Below are positions 45,890 to 54,975 of a DNA stretch of 64,000 nt, in pieces. How positions within the stretch are numbered: the stretch's first letter is position 1; every line of letters begins with the position of its first letter. Source of the DNA: Anaerolineae bacterium (lineage in GTDB: Bacteria > Chloroflexota > Anaerolineae > 4572-78 > J111); assembly GCA_022071955.1 (NCBI GenBank), contig JAJVIM010000022.1, forward strand, positions 228,253 to 292,252, in the 5' to 3' direction. Both the position numbers and the translations under genes were made by a program. Below the pieces are notes generated by a model that was not told where the DNA came from, ran no database searches, and was given only the letters and a program-made list of their open reading frames with translations.

Positions 45890-46129
45890 CTGACCAATGG
45901 AAACGCAGCATCAAGATAGTAGAGGTGTGACCCGGGCGATAGCCACCGCAATGGCCGTCGCCCGCCGCATTGGGTATCTGCTTCGGTAATCCCCCACCCC
46001 CGGCCCCTCCCCCAGATATGGTGAAGGGGAGAAAAACAGAGGGATGAGGGGAATTATGAAATAAGACGTCGCTAATGCGACAAACCTCATCCAAAATCAT
46101 AAATTTAGCCGAATCGGAGATTCCCAATC
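45890..46129 (+). promoter_or_regulatory. Structured spacer upstream of cimA
   Basis: The 328-base gap after the aldolase gene holds a hairpin around 45936-45965: GGGCGA and TCGCCC enclose GCCA-ccgcaa-TGGC. A C-rich repeat follows, CCCCCACCCCCGGCCCCTCC (about 45991-46010), with its G-rich counterpart (46021-46050). A related C/G repeat occurs at 48367-48413. The hairpin could be an attenuation leader for cimA or part of an intergenic repeat. I see no T-box or known riboswitch consensus. Confidence 0.35.
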
Positions 46130-47713
46130 ATGACTGACCAAGTTTTTTTGTACGACACCACTTTGCGCGACGGCACACAGGGCGAAGGCATCTCCCTGTC
46201 TTGTGACGACAAGCTAAAAATTGCCCGCAAGCTCGATGAGTTTGGCGTATACTACATTGAGGGCGGCTGGCCCGGCTCTAACCCCAAAGACGCCGAATTT
46301 TTTGCCCGTCAAAATGAACTCAATCTGAAAAACGCCAAAATCGCCGCGTTTGGCAGCACTCGCTACAAGGGCCAAACCTGCGACACCGACGCCAATATTC
46401 AGGCGCTGGTAGCGGCCAACACGCCGGTAGTTACGCTGGTTGGCAAAAGCTGGGATCTGCACGTAACGCACGTGCTGGAAACCGACCCCGAAGAAAACCT
46501 GGACATGATCAGCGAGAGCGTGCTCTATTTTAAAGAGCGGCAAAAAGAAGTTATGTACGATGCCGAACACTTTTTTGACGGCTACAAAGCCAACCCGGAC
46601 TACGCCATGCTCACCTTGAAAGCCGCCGTGCAGGGTGGCGCCGACTGCCTGGTGCTGTGCGACACCAACGGCGGCTCGACGCCGTGGGAAGTGGAAGAGA
46701 TTACCCGGCGGGTGGCCAGCACCTTTGAAGGAGTGCAGTTGGGCATTCACCCCCACAACGATTGCGAACTCGGCGTGGCCAACGCGCTGGCCGGAGTGCG
46801 CGGCGGGGCGCGCCACGTGCAGGGCACGGTTAACGGTTACGGCGAGCGGGTAGGCAACGCCAATTTGATGAGCGTTATCCCCGATTTGCAGCTCAAAATG
46901 GGCTACCACTGCGTGAGCCGCGAGCAGTTGGCCAGCCTGACCAAACTGTCGCGCTATGTTGACGCGCTGGCCAACCAGATTCCCAACGATCACCAGCCCT
47001 TTGTCGGCCAGAGTGCTTTTGCCCACAAGGGCGGCATTCACGTGGCGGCCATCCTTAAAGTAGAAGAAAGCTACCAGCATATGGACCCGACGCTCGTTGG
47101 CAACAAAAAACGGGCGCTCGTTTCCGAACTTTCCGGCCGGGGCAACATTCTGTACAAAGCCCAGGAACTGGGGCTGAACACCAGCCGTGAAGAAGCCAAA
47201 ATTGTGCTCCAGCAAATCAAAGAGCTGGAAAACCAGGGCTACACCTTTGAAGGGGCCGAAGCTTCGGTGGATATGATGCTCCGTCGCGTCACCGAAGGCT
47301 ACCAACCGCCGTTCAAAATCATCGATTTTATGGTGGTCACTGAAAACCGCGAAGGCCGCGGCCTGTTTACCGAAGCCACAGTTAAAGTTCAGGTTGGCAA
47401 AGAAATCCGCCACACCGTCGCCGAAGGCAACGGCCCGGTCAATGCGCTCAACGCGGCCCTGCGCAAAGCGCTGTACCAGGATTTTCCGCAGTTGCGTTCC
47501 ATCCATTTGAGCGACTACAAAGTGCGCATTTTAGACGGCGACCAGGGCACCGCGGCCACCACCCGGGTAATGATAGACTTTTACGATGAAGCCCGGCCCG
47601 GCAAAATCTGGACCACTGTTGGCGCGCACCCCAACATCATCGAAGCCAGTTGGAATGCCATCATCGACAGTATGGAATACGCCCTGCTTAACGGCAACGG
47701 CAATCACGAGTAG
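46130..47713 (+). CDS. cimA: (R)-citramalate synthase
   Basis: 527 residues. Condenses pyruvate and acetyl-CoA to (R)-citramalate, the first step of threonine-independent isoleucine synthesis. The HMGL-like barrel starts LYDTTLRDGTQGEGIS (about 7-22), a DTTLRDG motif with the metal-binding Asp. GIHPHNDCELGVAN (about 205-218) holds the HxH metal ligands, and GNANLMSVIPDL follows. The C-terminal regulatory domain (about 390-520) suggests feedback control by isoleucine. The IEGGWPGSNPKD segment suits citramalate synthases of the DUF-type long form more than LeuA (IEAGFP). leuCD lie upstream and leuB downstream, which supplies the following steps. Confidence 0.88.
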   Translation: MTDQVFLYDTTLRDGTQGEGISLSCDDKLKIARKLDEFGVYYIEGGWPGSNPKDAEFFARQNELNLKNAKIAAFGSTRYKGQTCDTDANIQALVAANTPVVTLVGKSWDLHVTHVLETDPEENLDMISESVLYFKERQKEVMYDAEHFFDGYKANPDYAMLTLKAAVQGGADCLVLCDTNGGSTPWEVEEITRRVASTFEGVQLGIHPHNDCELGVANALAGVRGGARHVQGTVNGYGERVGNANLMSVIPDLQLKMGYHCVSREQLASLTKLSRYVDALANQIPNDHQPFVGQSAFAHKGGIHVAAILKVEESYQHMDPTLVGNKKRALVSELSGRGNILYKAQELGLNTSREEAKIVLQQIKELENQGYTFEGAEASVDMMLRRVTEGYQPPFKIIDFMVVTENREGRGLFTEATVKVQVGKEIRHTVAEGNGPVNALNAALRKALYQDFPQLRSIHLSDYKVRILDGDQGTAATTRVMIDFYDEARPGKIWTTVGAHPNIIEASWNAIIDSMEYALLNGNGNHE

Positions 47714-47797
47714 GAAAGTAGGAAGTAGGAAGTAAGGAGTAAGGAGTAGGAATTACCCCTTACTCCCTCCTTCATCCTTCATAATTGATAATTGACC
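47714..47797. repeat. Low-complexity repeat between cimA and ybaK-like gene
   Basis: A tandem of GGAAGTA/GGAGTAA heptamer variants (47713-47752), then CTCCTTCATCCTTCATAATTGATAATTG (47766-47794). It matches the GGATGAAGGATGAAGG type inserted in the NRPS A2 domain (21227-21307), read on the other strand. Confidence 0.6.
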
Positions 47798-48283
47798 ATG
47801 CATCCAACCGCCCAAAAAGTGGCCGAAGCCGCGCAGACGCTCGGCCTGACCATTAAAATCAAGGAATTTGAAGCCAGTACCCGCACCGCCCAGGACGCCG
47901 CCGACGCCATCGGCTGCACCGTAGGCCAGATTGTTAAATCGCTGTTGTTTGTAGTAGCCGGCCAGCCCACAATGGCGCTGGTTAGCGGCAGCAACCAGCT
48001 CGATGAAAAGAAGCTGGCCGCGCTGTGCGGGGTGGGTCGCAAACAGGTTAAACGCGCCGACGCCGACACGGCCCGGCAGGCTACCGGTTTTGCCATTGGC
48101 GGCGTGCCGCCTTTTGGCCACGCCACACCGCTGCCGGTTTACATCGATGCCGATTTTCTGCAATTTGAGGTTATCTGGGCCGCGGCCGGCACACCAAACG
48201 CCGTATTCGCCATCACCCCGGCCGAGTTAGTACGCGCTACCGGCGGCGCGGTAGCGGATTTGAAAGCCGTTTCCAATTTGTAA
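47798..48283 (+). CDS. YbaK/ProX-type aminoacyl-tRNA deacylase
   Basis: 161 residues, one YbaK/aaRS-associated domain. These proteins hydrolyse mischarged tRNA, for example Cys- or Ala-tRNA-Pro. GCTVGQIVKSLLFVVAGQPTMALVSGSNQLD (in parts, about 38-68) includes the conserved Lys of the family (IVKSL). GFAIGGVPPFGH (about 92-103) is the conserved Gly-rich catalytic loop. The start is ATG 47798; a TTG two codons upstream is also possible. It interrupts the cimA-leuB run, and no functional link to isoleucine or leucine synthesis is evident. The stop is directly followed by a palindrome. Confidence 0.88.
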   Translation: MHPTAQKVAEAAQTLGLTIKIKEFEASTRTAQDAADAIGCTVGQIVKSLLFVVAGQPTMALVSGSNQLDEKKLAALCGVGRKQVKRADADTARQATGFAIGGVPPFGHATPLPVYIDADFLQFEVIWAAAGTPNAVFAITPAELVRATGGAVADLKAVSNL

Positions 48284-48317
48284 ACTGGAGTCCAAAGCTG
48301 TAGTTTTGGACTCCAGT
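48284..48317. repeat. Palindrome (family copy 3) after the YbaK-like gene
   Basis: ACTGGAGTCCAAAGCTGTAG and TTTTGGACTCCAGT form an extended hairpin with 13-14 bp arms. The core 48287-48314 differs from the copies at 44581 and 19274 by one or two bases near the centre. It abuts the TAA stop of the YbaK-like gene. Confidence 0.8.
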
Positions 48318-48361
48318 CACAAGTTAAAAAACTCCACAAAACTTATTGATCATCTTGTTTG

Positions 48362-48415
48362 CCTCATCCCCCCGGCCCCCCTTCCCTATGGGAAGGGGAT
48401 AGGGGAGGGGGCTGA
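48362..48415. repeat. C/G-rich inverted repeat upstream of leuB
   Basis: CCTCATCCCCCCGGCCCCCC followed by TTCCCTATGGGAA and GGGGATAGGGGAGGGGG. It is related to the C/G repeat ahead of cimA (45991-46050). It ends about 37 bases before the leuB start, just before the AAAAGGAG ribosome-binding site, and could hinder or regulate leuB translation. Confidence 0.5.
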
Positions 48416-48451
48416 GTAGTTACCTATTTTCAAAAGGAGCCACATTTAACT

Positions 48452-49549
48452 ATGCAAGCCAAAATCACCCTTCTCCCCGGCGATGGCATTGGCCCGGAAG
48501 TCGTCGCCGAAGCCGTGAAAGTTTTAAACGCCGTGGGCAGCAAGTTTGGCCACGAATTCAATTTTATTGAGGCGCTGGCCGGCGGCATCGCCATCGATCA
48601 GACCGGCAATCCCCTGCCCGACGAATCGCTGGCCGCCTGCCGCCAGAGCGACGCCGTGCTGCTGGGCGCGGTTGGCGGCCCCAAATGGAGCGACCCCAAA
48701 GCCGCCGTCCGGCCCGAACAGGGGCTGCTCAAATTGCGCAAAGAGCTGGGGCTGTTTGCCAATATTCGCCCGGTGAAAATTTATCCGGCGCTGGCCGCGG
48801 CTTCAACCCTTAAACCAGAGGTCATTGCCAATGTGGATATGGTTATTGTGCGCGAATTGACCGGCGGCCTCTATTTTGGCCAGCCGCAGGGCCGGCAGGA
48901 TAACGAGCGCGGTCGAGCCGCCGTCGATACGATGTACTACACCGAAGAGGAAATTGGCCGGCTGATGCGGGTCTCGTTTGATTTGGCCCGGCAGCGGCGC
49001 AAAAAAATCACCTCGGTGGATAAGGCCAACGTGCTGGCCTCCAGCCGGCTGTGGCGAGAAGTAGCCCACGAGGTGGCCGCCGAGTATCCGGATGTGGAAT
49101 ACGAGGATATTTTGGTGGATGCCTGTTCAATGTATCTGATCCGCCGCCCCGGCGATTTTGACGTGATTGCCACTGAAAACATGTTCGGCGATATTTTAAG
49201 CGATGAAGCCAGCATGCTGGCCGGCTCGATGGGCATGCTGCCTTCGGCCTCGCTGGCGGATGCCCCCTCTGCGGCCGGCGGCAAATTTGGCCTGTACGAA
49301 CCGATTCACGGCTCCGCGCCGGATATTGCCGGACAGGGCATCGCCAACCCGCTGGCCACCATTCTCAGCACAGCCATGATGCTGCGCACCACCTTTAATT
49401 TGGCCGCCGAAGCCGATGCCGTGGAAGCGGCGGTTGAGTCGGTGCTGGGCCAGGGGTATCGCACCCCGGATTTGGCCTGGAGCGGCGAAACCAAAGTTGG
49501 CACCACAGAAATGGGTAACCTGGTAGTGAAGGAGATTGAGTCGGCGTAA
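48452..49549 (+). CDS. leuB: 3-Isopropylmalate dehydrogenase
   Basis: 365 residues, a beta-decarboxylating dehydrogenase. LLPGDGIGPEVV (about 7-18) begins the fold. RKELGLFANIRPVK (about 95-108) is the substrate loop typical of LeuB. MFGDILSDEASMLAGSMGMLPSASL (in parts, about 244-268) includes the Asp metal ligands. GLYEPIHGSAPDIAGQGIANPLA (about 276-298) is the NAD-binding end. It oxidises 3-isopropylmalate and, in the citramalate pathway, 3-methylmalate to 2-oxobutyrate. AAAAGGAG precedes the ATG. A strong bidirectional terminator follows the stop. Confidence 0.96.
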   Translation: MQAKITLLPGDGIGPEVVAEAVKVLNAVGSKFGHEFNFIEALAGGIAIDQTGNPLPDESLAACRQSDAVLLGAVGGPKWSDPKAAVRPEQGLLKLRKELGLFANIRPVKIYPALAAASTLKPEVIANVDMVIVRELTGGLYFGQPQGRQDNERGRAAVDTMYYTEEEIGRLMRVSFDLARQRRKKITSVDKANVLASSRLWREVAHEVAAEYPDVEYEDILVDACSMYLIRRPGDFDVIATENMFGDILSDEASMLAGSMGMLPSASLADAPSAAGGKFGLYEPIHGSAPDIAGQGIANPLATILSTAMMLRTTFNLAAEADAVEAAVESVLGQGYRTPDLAWSGETKVGTTEMGNLVVKEIESA

Positions 49550-49566
49550 GCGGCAAGGTTACTTGC

Positions 49567-49606
49567 AAAAAACGGGGCGCGGCATCCTACCCGCGCCCCG
49601 TTTTTT
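49567..49606. terminator. Bidirectional intrinsic terminator between leuB and the glycan operon
   Basis: AAAAAACGGGGCGCGG pairs perfectly with CCGCGCCCCGTTTTTT around an 8-base loop. The T-tract TTTTTTATTTT follows on the plus strand and a matching A-tract precedes it, giving a T-tract on the minus strand. It ends both leuB and the convergent membrane glycosyltransferase gene. Confidence 0.9.
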
Positions 49607-52061
49607 ATTTTAACTCGATGACAAGGCCATCGTCTGTTGTGTCCACCATCGCCAGCCGGGTACCGTCGGTCAGGTTGTACAACCCCACCACCAGTTGATA
49701 AACACCGGGCGGCAGGTTATCGGGCAACGGCACGGCCAGGGTGTCGATGATGGTTTCACCGGCATCCCACAATGAGGCCGGGTAATTTCCACCGCCGGCC
49801 GGGCCATCCATTTGGGCCACCATCTGCCCGGCGGCATCGCGCACGTGAACAAAAATCGACCAATCGACGGGTGTTTGGGCCAGAGCCTGCCAATACAGGG
49901 TCAGGTTGATATTTTGATTGTTGAGTGTGGAGTTATCCAAATCAAACCCCAGTAACTCAATCTGGCTATCAAAAATGGCATTTGTTACGGTTTGCGGGTT
50001 AGCCAGGGTGGTAGTTGCGCCGGGCGGCGCGCCGCCAATTTTTAACGGGCCAAGCCTGACGCTGGCCTGTGCAACAAGCTGATCATCGTGCAGCAGTGGC
50101 AGCGGTGTGCCGGCGGGGTCGTCGTGATTGTACAGGCCAATATCGATGGTGTAAATGCCGGCGGGCGCATTGGCTGCAACCGGAATGTTAAACGTATCGA
50201 CCACAACTTCGCCGGGCTGCCACAGGTTGGTGTTGGCCGTTTCCTGCGGCCAGCGGTCGTAGCCGCCCCACGACTGCTGGTTGGCATCGAGCAGCCGATC
50301 AAAAATAACCAGCGTTTCGGTGAGGCGGGCCGGAGCCTGCCAGTAAAGCGTCAGCGGAATGCTGCCGCCGAGATCGGCCCGGCGCGTGGGCAAATCGTAG
50401 CCCAACAGCAGCAGTTTGTTGGCAAAGTTGGCGTTAACCGGCACCGAAATTGGCGGATTTTGGGTGCTGTAGGGCTGGTTTTCATACGGTAGCCGGTAAA
50501 TTTTTATAAACGGGCCGGGAGCAACCCGCTGAAAGGCCTCGCCGGCCGGGCCGTACAGCTCGTCCAAATAAAACCAGTCAGGCTGGCGGACGTAGGGGCT
50601 GAACTCTTTCAGCAGCGTGGCCCGTTCAGCCAGAACGGCCAACTGCTGCTGGCGGGCGGCTTCTTCGGCCGGCTCCTGCCGGACTCGGGCAGAGGCAAAG
50701 TTGCTCACCGCAATGAGGTTGGTTTTGTGGGCGACAAAATAGTCTGCATCGTTGCGAGTGGGGCCGCGCCCATCAAGCTGAACGCTTTTGAAAGGCCAGC
50801 GGGCAGGCGCAAAAAACTTGTCGGGAAACACAGAATAGCTTTCTTTCACCAACACCGTATCCGGGGCAAACTCGGCGGCCAGCCACTCACTGGCCAGTTG
50901 GCGGGTATCGGGCCGGGTGAGCAGGTGATCGAACCAGATGAGATAGGCCAGCGGTTGAGCCAGCAGCAGCGCCAGCAGGGGCGGCCACAACCAGCGTTGT
51001 TGAAGCCGGCGGGTTGCCAACGCCATCAGCCCCAGCGCGGCCAGCAGCACCAACGGCGCAACAGCCGGCAGCAAAAAGCGGGCAAACAATATTTTTTGCG
51101 CGCCCATGAACAAAAACAGGGCCAGCGGGAAAACCGCCGCCACGTACCCGGGCTGGAATCGCCGGGCGGCCACCCAGCCCAACCCGCCAATGATCGCCAG
51201 CAGCACGAGCCAGCCCAGGCCCCACCCCGCCACCGACAGATAATAGAACCAGCCGCCGGCCGGGGCCATTTGCAACCCTTTGTAACCCTCGCTGCCAAAT
51301 TGCAGGTGCTTGCCAATGTTTTCAACAAAACGGGAGGCGTCGAGCCAGACGGGCAGGCTGACAAGCGTAAACGCCAGCAACGCCAACCCAAAGCCGATCC
51401 ACACCTGCCGGTGGCCAACAATGGCCCGGAGTCGATGTTGGCCAGCCGGAACCGCCAACATATGCGCGACCAGTGGCGCCAGCCCCACCAGGGCCACATT
51501 CAATTTGGCGGCAGCAGCCAAACCTACGGCCAGCCCGGCCAGGGCGTAATCGCTCCGGCGGCCCCGCCGAAAAATACCCAGTGCAGCAAAAATAGCCAGC
51601 AGCGCCAAAAACGCAGCCAGCGTATCGTTGACAGCATAATGAGACTCACGGGCCGGCAAAAAGAGGCCACAGTAAAGCGCCAGCGCAACCAACCCCAGCC
51701 GGGTTGAATGCAACCGGCGGCCGGCAGCAAAAAGCAGCGCCGCGGTCAGCAGGCCAAAAACCACGCTCCATAGCCGGGCGTAGGTGTAGGCGGTAGTGAT
51801 CCATGCGTCGCCGGGCTGAAAGGGGGTTATCATCAGCCACGGCTGGAAAGCGGCGGCCAGCACATAAATGAACAGCGGCGGATTGACCGTGCCGGTATGC
51901 AACCGGCCGGTGAGATGCCAGTTGAGCGCCTCGGTCACATATTGACCTTCATCGGGGTGGAATTCATAGGGCAGGCCAAATGGCAGCCCCCACACGCGCA
52001 GAGCAAAGGCCAGCCACAAACAGAAAATAAGCGTTCCCCAGCGAAACAAAGGTTGGTTCAT
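49605..52061 (-). CDS. GT39-like membrane glycosyltransferase with extracytoplasmic beta-modules
   Basis: 818 residues. The first half has about 11 membrane spans. The first external loop contains YEFHPDEGQYVTEALNW (about 26-42), with the DE pair that is the catalytic/metal signature of GT-C (family 39/83-like) enzymes using lipid-linked sugars. The second half (about 430-818) is extracytoplasmic. It contains two copies of a beta-sandwich-like module marked by LTLYWQA, a PxxxxxxxWxPGEVxxD-like stretch and GxYxxxxGLYN. The same module occurs in the 60620-63244 protein. The start at 52061 overlaps the upstream YfhO stop as ATGA; the longer ORF to 52106 would run into that gene. It is the last gene of the operon and ends at a terminator. 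Confidence 0.8.
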   Translation of the reverse strand: MNQPLFRWGTLIFCLWLAFALRVWGLPFGLPYEFHPDEGQYVTEALNWHLTGRLHTGTVNPPLFIYVLAAAFQPWLMITPFQPGDAWITTAYTYARLWSVVFGLLTAALLFAAGRRLHSTRLGLVALALYCGLFLPARESHYAVNDTLAAFLALLAIFAALGIFRRGRRSDYALAGLAVGLAAAAKLNVALVGLAPLVAHMLAVPAGQHRLRAIVGHRQVWIGFGLALLAFTLVSLPVWLDASRFVENIGKHLQFGSEGYKGLQMAPAGGWFYYLSVAGWGLGWLVLLAIIGGLGWVAARRFQPGYVAAVFPLALFLFMGAQKILFARFLLPAVAPLVLLAALGLMALATRRLQQRWLWPPLLALLLAQPLAYLIWFDHLLTRPDTRQLASEWLAAEFAPDTVLVKESYSVFPDKFFAPARWPFKSVQLDGRGPTRNDADYFVAHKTNLIAVSNFASARVRQEPAEEAARQQQLAVLAERATLLKEFSPYVRQPDWFYLDELYGPAGEAFQRVAPGPFIKIYRLPYENQPYSTQNPPISVPVNANFANKLLLLGYDLPTRRADLGGSIPLTLYWQAPARLTETLVIFDRLLDANQQSWGGYDRWPQETANTNLWQPGEVVVDTFNIPVAANAPAGIYTIDIGLYNHDDPAGTPLPLLHDDQLVAQASVRLGPLKIGGAPPGATTTLANPQTVTNAIFDSQIELLGFDLDNSTLNNQNINLTLYWQALAQTPVDWSIFVHVRDAAGQMVAQMDGPAGGGNYPASLWDAGETIIDTLAVPLPDNLPPGVYQLVVGLYNLTDGTRLAMVDTTDDGLVIELK

Positions 52062-54946
52062 CGGCTCCCAAAACCTCCGGTGGCTGCCTGTTTTCGCCGG
52101 CGCCACAAGTAGCCAGCGACGGCGATCAGAATAATAAACAGCATTGTCAGTGAAATGGCCAGTCCAAGTTGAAAAGAGCGCGGCTCGTACACAAAGCGTA
52201 CCTGATGCTCGCCGGCGGGCAGATACACGCCGCGCATGGCCACGTTGGTAGCGTAAAGCGGCTGGCGGACGCCATCGACATAAACATTCCAGCCGGGGTA
52301 ATAAATATCTGACACCACCAGCAGGCCGGGGGTGACCAGGTTGGCGGTGAGGGTTGACGCCGACGGCCCGTAATCGGCAAAGGAAACGGATTCGTTGGCG
52401 GTGGCGGGAGATGTTTCGGCGGGAAGCTGCCCCTCGATGACGGCCATCGACGCCGGGTCAAAGTTGGGCTGGCGCATTACGGCCAAAGCTGCATCCACAT
52501 CTTCTGCCGCCACCCCGGTTATCTGATGCACCAGCCAGGCGCGGGGCAGCACATTTTTGTTGAGATAAATGCTGTTGGGGCCGTAATAAAGCAGTTCAAC
52601 TTGCGAAGCGTCTGACAGCAACGGATCGGCCCAGCCGGCGTTACGTTTGAGACCGCCGGTGGTGGAGGTCTCCAGTGAAACCAACACCGGCTGACCGGTA
52701 AAGGCTGACAATTCAACATTGACCGGCACCCAGTTTGGTTGATCGGTTTGGGTAAGCTGCTGCGAGAAAAGCAGCGCGGGTTGAGGTACGGCTTCTGTTT
52801 GAGCGTACACCTCAAACAATACGGTGGCGCCGGCTGGCTCAGCCGGGTCGATGGCGATGGCGGTTTCGAGCCGGGTTGGTCTATCTAAAAAACCGCGGTA
52901 GGTAATCCTGGATGAGGTTGGCGCCAGTACTACCGGCTGCGGCCAACTGTTAATTGTCCAGTCTGCGGTTTGCCCGGCGTAACTATATTGAGACTCAACT
53001 TCAGGCCGCCCCACCTGGCGCAACAACGAAATCCAGTCGCCGCCGGCCAGTTTGTAACGCGGCGCGTAAATATATTTTACATTGAGCGCGTTCAGAAACT
53101 TACTGGTTTTGGCCTCAAACGCAGCAATACGAAAATTGGTGTCGGCGCGCGCGCCGGTCAGATCAAGGTACTGGCTGTATCGCCGCATCAGGAATGAGTC
53201 GTAGCCCTGCACATCATCCAGTTGGAACACGGCGGCCATATTACCCCAAAACAGGCGGCTAACGCTCATCATCCGGACCGGCTGCGCATCCTGGCGAACC
53301 AGATTTTGCAGGTAGGCCAGACTGGGTGTTTGCGGGTACAACATCGAGGTATTATAGGCCAGCGCAAAGTCAATGTGAGCCAGAAACAGATCAACCACCA
53401 ACACTCCAACGGCGACGGTTGAAAAAACGGCGGCGGTAATTCGATTGTGCTGCCACAGCGCGAGCAAAATCCAGCAAACAGCCAAAATAAGCAGAGCGAA
53501 CAACACAGAAGCCAGCAGATACATTGGATTGGGCTGAAGTTCCGCAACCGAGGGCACACCCCAGGCAAACCGGGTCTGATATTTGGCCACAAAAGCCAGC
53601 GCAGCGGCAACAACTGCGAAAAGAACCACTGCGACACCAACAAGGGCCACCCCTCCCCGCAAAACCCCGGCCGGTTTGGCCACCAGAATCCAGTCGGCCC
53701 CCAAACCGGCAGCAACCGCCCAGAAAAACGCAATCAAAATCTGCGCCCGGTGAAACCCTAACACGTCGAATGTGGGGTAAAACGCATCAAACAGTTGATA
53801 AAATGGAGGGATTTTATAAATGACCAGCCACACCAGGGCGCCAATTCCAAATATACCCCAGGCGAGGCGCTTATGGGGTGAGAAGAACGCAAACCCCATA
53901 AAAATGAGCGGCAATAATCCGAAATAAACGTACACTTCGTGAGAAAAACCCGGCGCGGTATTTTTATCCATATCCGTGCCTAAAATATCCGGCACCAACA
54001 GTCGCAGCAAAATTTTGGGCGAAAAGTCGTTATTCAGATCATCGATAGACACGCTGTTGCGCACGCCCTGCGGCAACAATTCCAGGGTCGGCACCAACTG
54101 CACAGCGGCCAGCCCCACACCAACAACCAACACAACCAGCAAATAAGTCAATGCCAGTTTAGCCAACCGGATATTTTTGTGTTTGATACCATCCAGCGCA
54201 ATCAAATACCCCAAATATAACCCAAGACCTGTTAGCGTGTACAACACAACCTGGAGTTGACCCGCCAAGATTTGCAGGCATAGTACAACGCCTCCGGCCA
54301 CTGCCCATAACCAATTTGCTCGTTTTACAGCCAGTGATACGGTTAAGTACAGCAGAGGCATCCACATAATAGTGGGGAATACGGATGTCGGGCCGGCCCA
54401 GGTAATAATCTGTCCGTTAAAAATAAAGGCCAGCGCGCCAATGAGCGCCCCAAACGGACCGGCCCCTATGTGACGGATAAACAAATAACAAAAAACTCCA
54501 CCCAAGCCGGTATGGAGAATAACCCCCCAACTGATGGCCTGTCCCACTGGCAAGAGTAACAATAACAAAACTGCCGGCGGGTACAACGGCTGAAAAACGC
54601 CACTGGCCAATAATGGCATCCCGGCCAAATTGTAATCATTCCAAAAAGGCACGGCCGCATGCTGCCATGCAGTCTGCACCACACTTTGCAGAGGATAAAA
54701 CTGGCGGATAGCATCGGATTGCCACGGATTCCAGACCTGAACCCCCAACGCCCCCGGCACTTCACTGCGCCAGGGTTCGTAGGTATGCAACAAATCGAGA
54801 GGAAGCAGTACTTTGCCTTCTACCGGCATTCGCCAGAAAAAAAGCAAGGTTAGCAGCAGTATGGAAAAAATGGCCAGCAGATCGGCTTTCCAGTAAGTAA
54901 ACTGGCTAACTACAGAAAGAAGAACGTTTTTCCCTTTTAATTGCAT
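52058..54946 (-). CDS. YfhO-family membrane protein (GT-C-like), large
   Basis: 962 residues. A basic start and about 13 membrane spans alternate with loops. The first loop reads LLHTYEPWRSEVP and VPFWNDYNLAGMPLLASG, the YfhO pattern. The C-terminal third is extracytoplasmic and has IYYPGWNVYVDGVRQPL before the final span, as in the smaller YfhO protein at 36430-38775. A jelly-roll-like stretch at about 700-800 precedes it. A role in transferring a sugar or lipid-linked unit at the outer membrane face is inferred from the family. It ends in an ATGA overlap with the GT39-like gene and starts 29 bases after the preceding membrane gene. Confidence 0.82.
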   Translation of the reverse strand: MQLKGKNVLLSVVSQFTYWKADLLAIFSILLLTLLFFWRMPVEGKVLLPLDLLHTYEPWRSEVPGALGVQVWNPWQSDAIRQFYPLQSVVQTAWQHAAVPFWNDYNLAGMPLLASGVFQPLYPPAVLLLLLLPVGQAISWGVILHTGLGGVFCYLFIRHIGAGPFGALIGALAFIFNGQIITWAGPTSVFPTIMWMPLLYLTVSLAVKRANWLWAVAGGVVLCLQILAGQLQVVLYTLTGLGLYLGYLIALDGIKHKNIRLAKLALTYLLVVLVVGVGLAAVQLVPTLELLPQGVRNSVSIDDLNNDFSPKILLRLLVPDILGTDMDKNTAPGFSHEVYVYFGLLPLIFMGFAFFSPHKRLAWGIFGIGALVWLVIYKIPPFYQLFDAFYPTFDVLGFHRAQILIAFFWAVAAGLGADWILVAKPAGVLRGGVALVGVAVVLFAVVAAALAFVAKYQTRFAWGVPSVAELQPNPMYLLASVLFALLILAVCWILLALWQHNRITAAVFSTVAVGVLVVDLFLAHIDFALAYNTSMLYPQTPSLAYLQNLVRQDAQPVRMMSVSRLFWGNMAAVFQLDDVQGYDSFLMRRYSQYLDLTGARADTNFRIAAFEAKTSKFLNALNVKYIYAPRYKLAGGDWISLLRQVGRPEVESQYSYAGQTADWTINSWPQPVVLAPTSSRITYRGFLDRPTRLETAIAIDPAEPAGATVLFEVYAQTEAVPQPALLFSQQLTQTDQPNWVPVNVELSAFTGQPVLVSLETSTTGGLKRNAGWADPLLSDASQVELLYYGPNSIYLNKNVLPRAWLVHQITGVAAEDVDAALAVMRQPNFDPASMAVIEGQLPAETSPATANESVSFADYGPSASTLTANLVTPGLLVVSDIYYPGWNVYVDGVRQPLYATNVAMRGVYLPAGEHQVRFVYEPRSFQLGLAISLTMLFIILIAVAGYLWRRRKQAATGGFGSR

Positions 54947-54975
54947 TGCGAGTCAAGATTGAGATACAAATTACC

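Noticed and set aside
45885..46127. 80-codon minus-strand frame in the spacer before cimA
   Set aside because: Consists of Gly/Pro-rich translation of the C/G repeat; no ribosome-binding site.
46214..47506. 430-codon open frame antisense to cimA
   Set aside because: Shadow of a well-supported gene.
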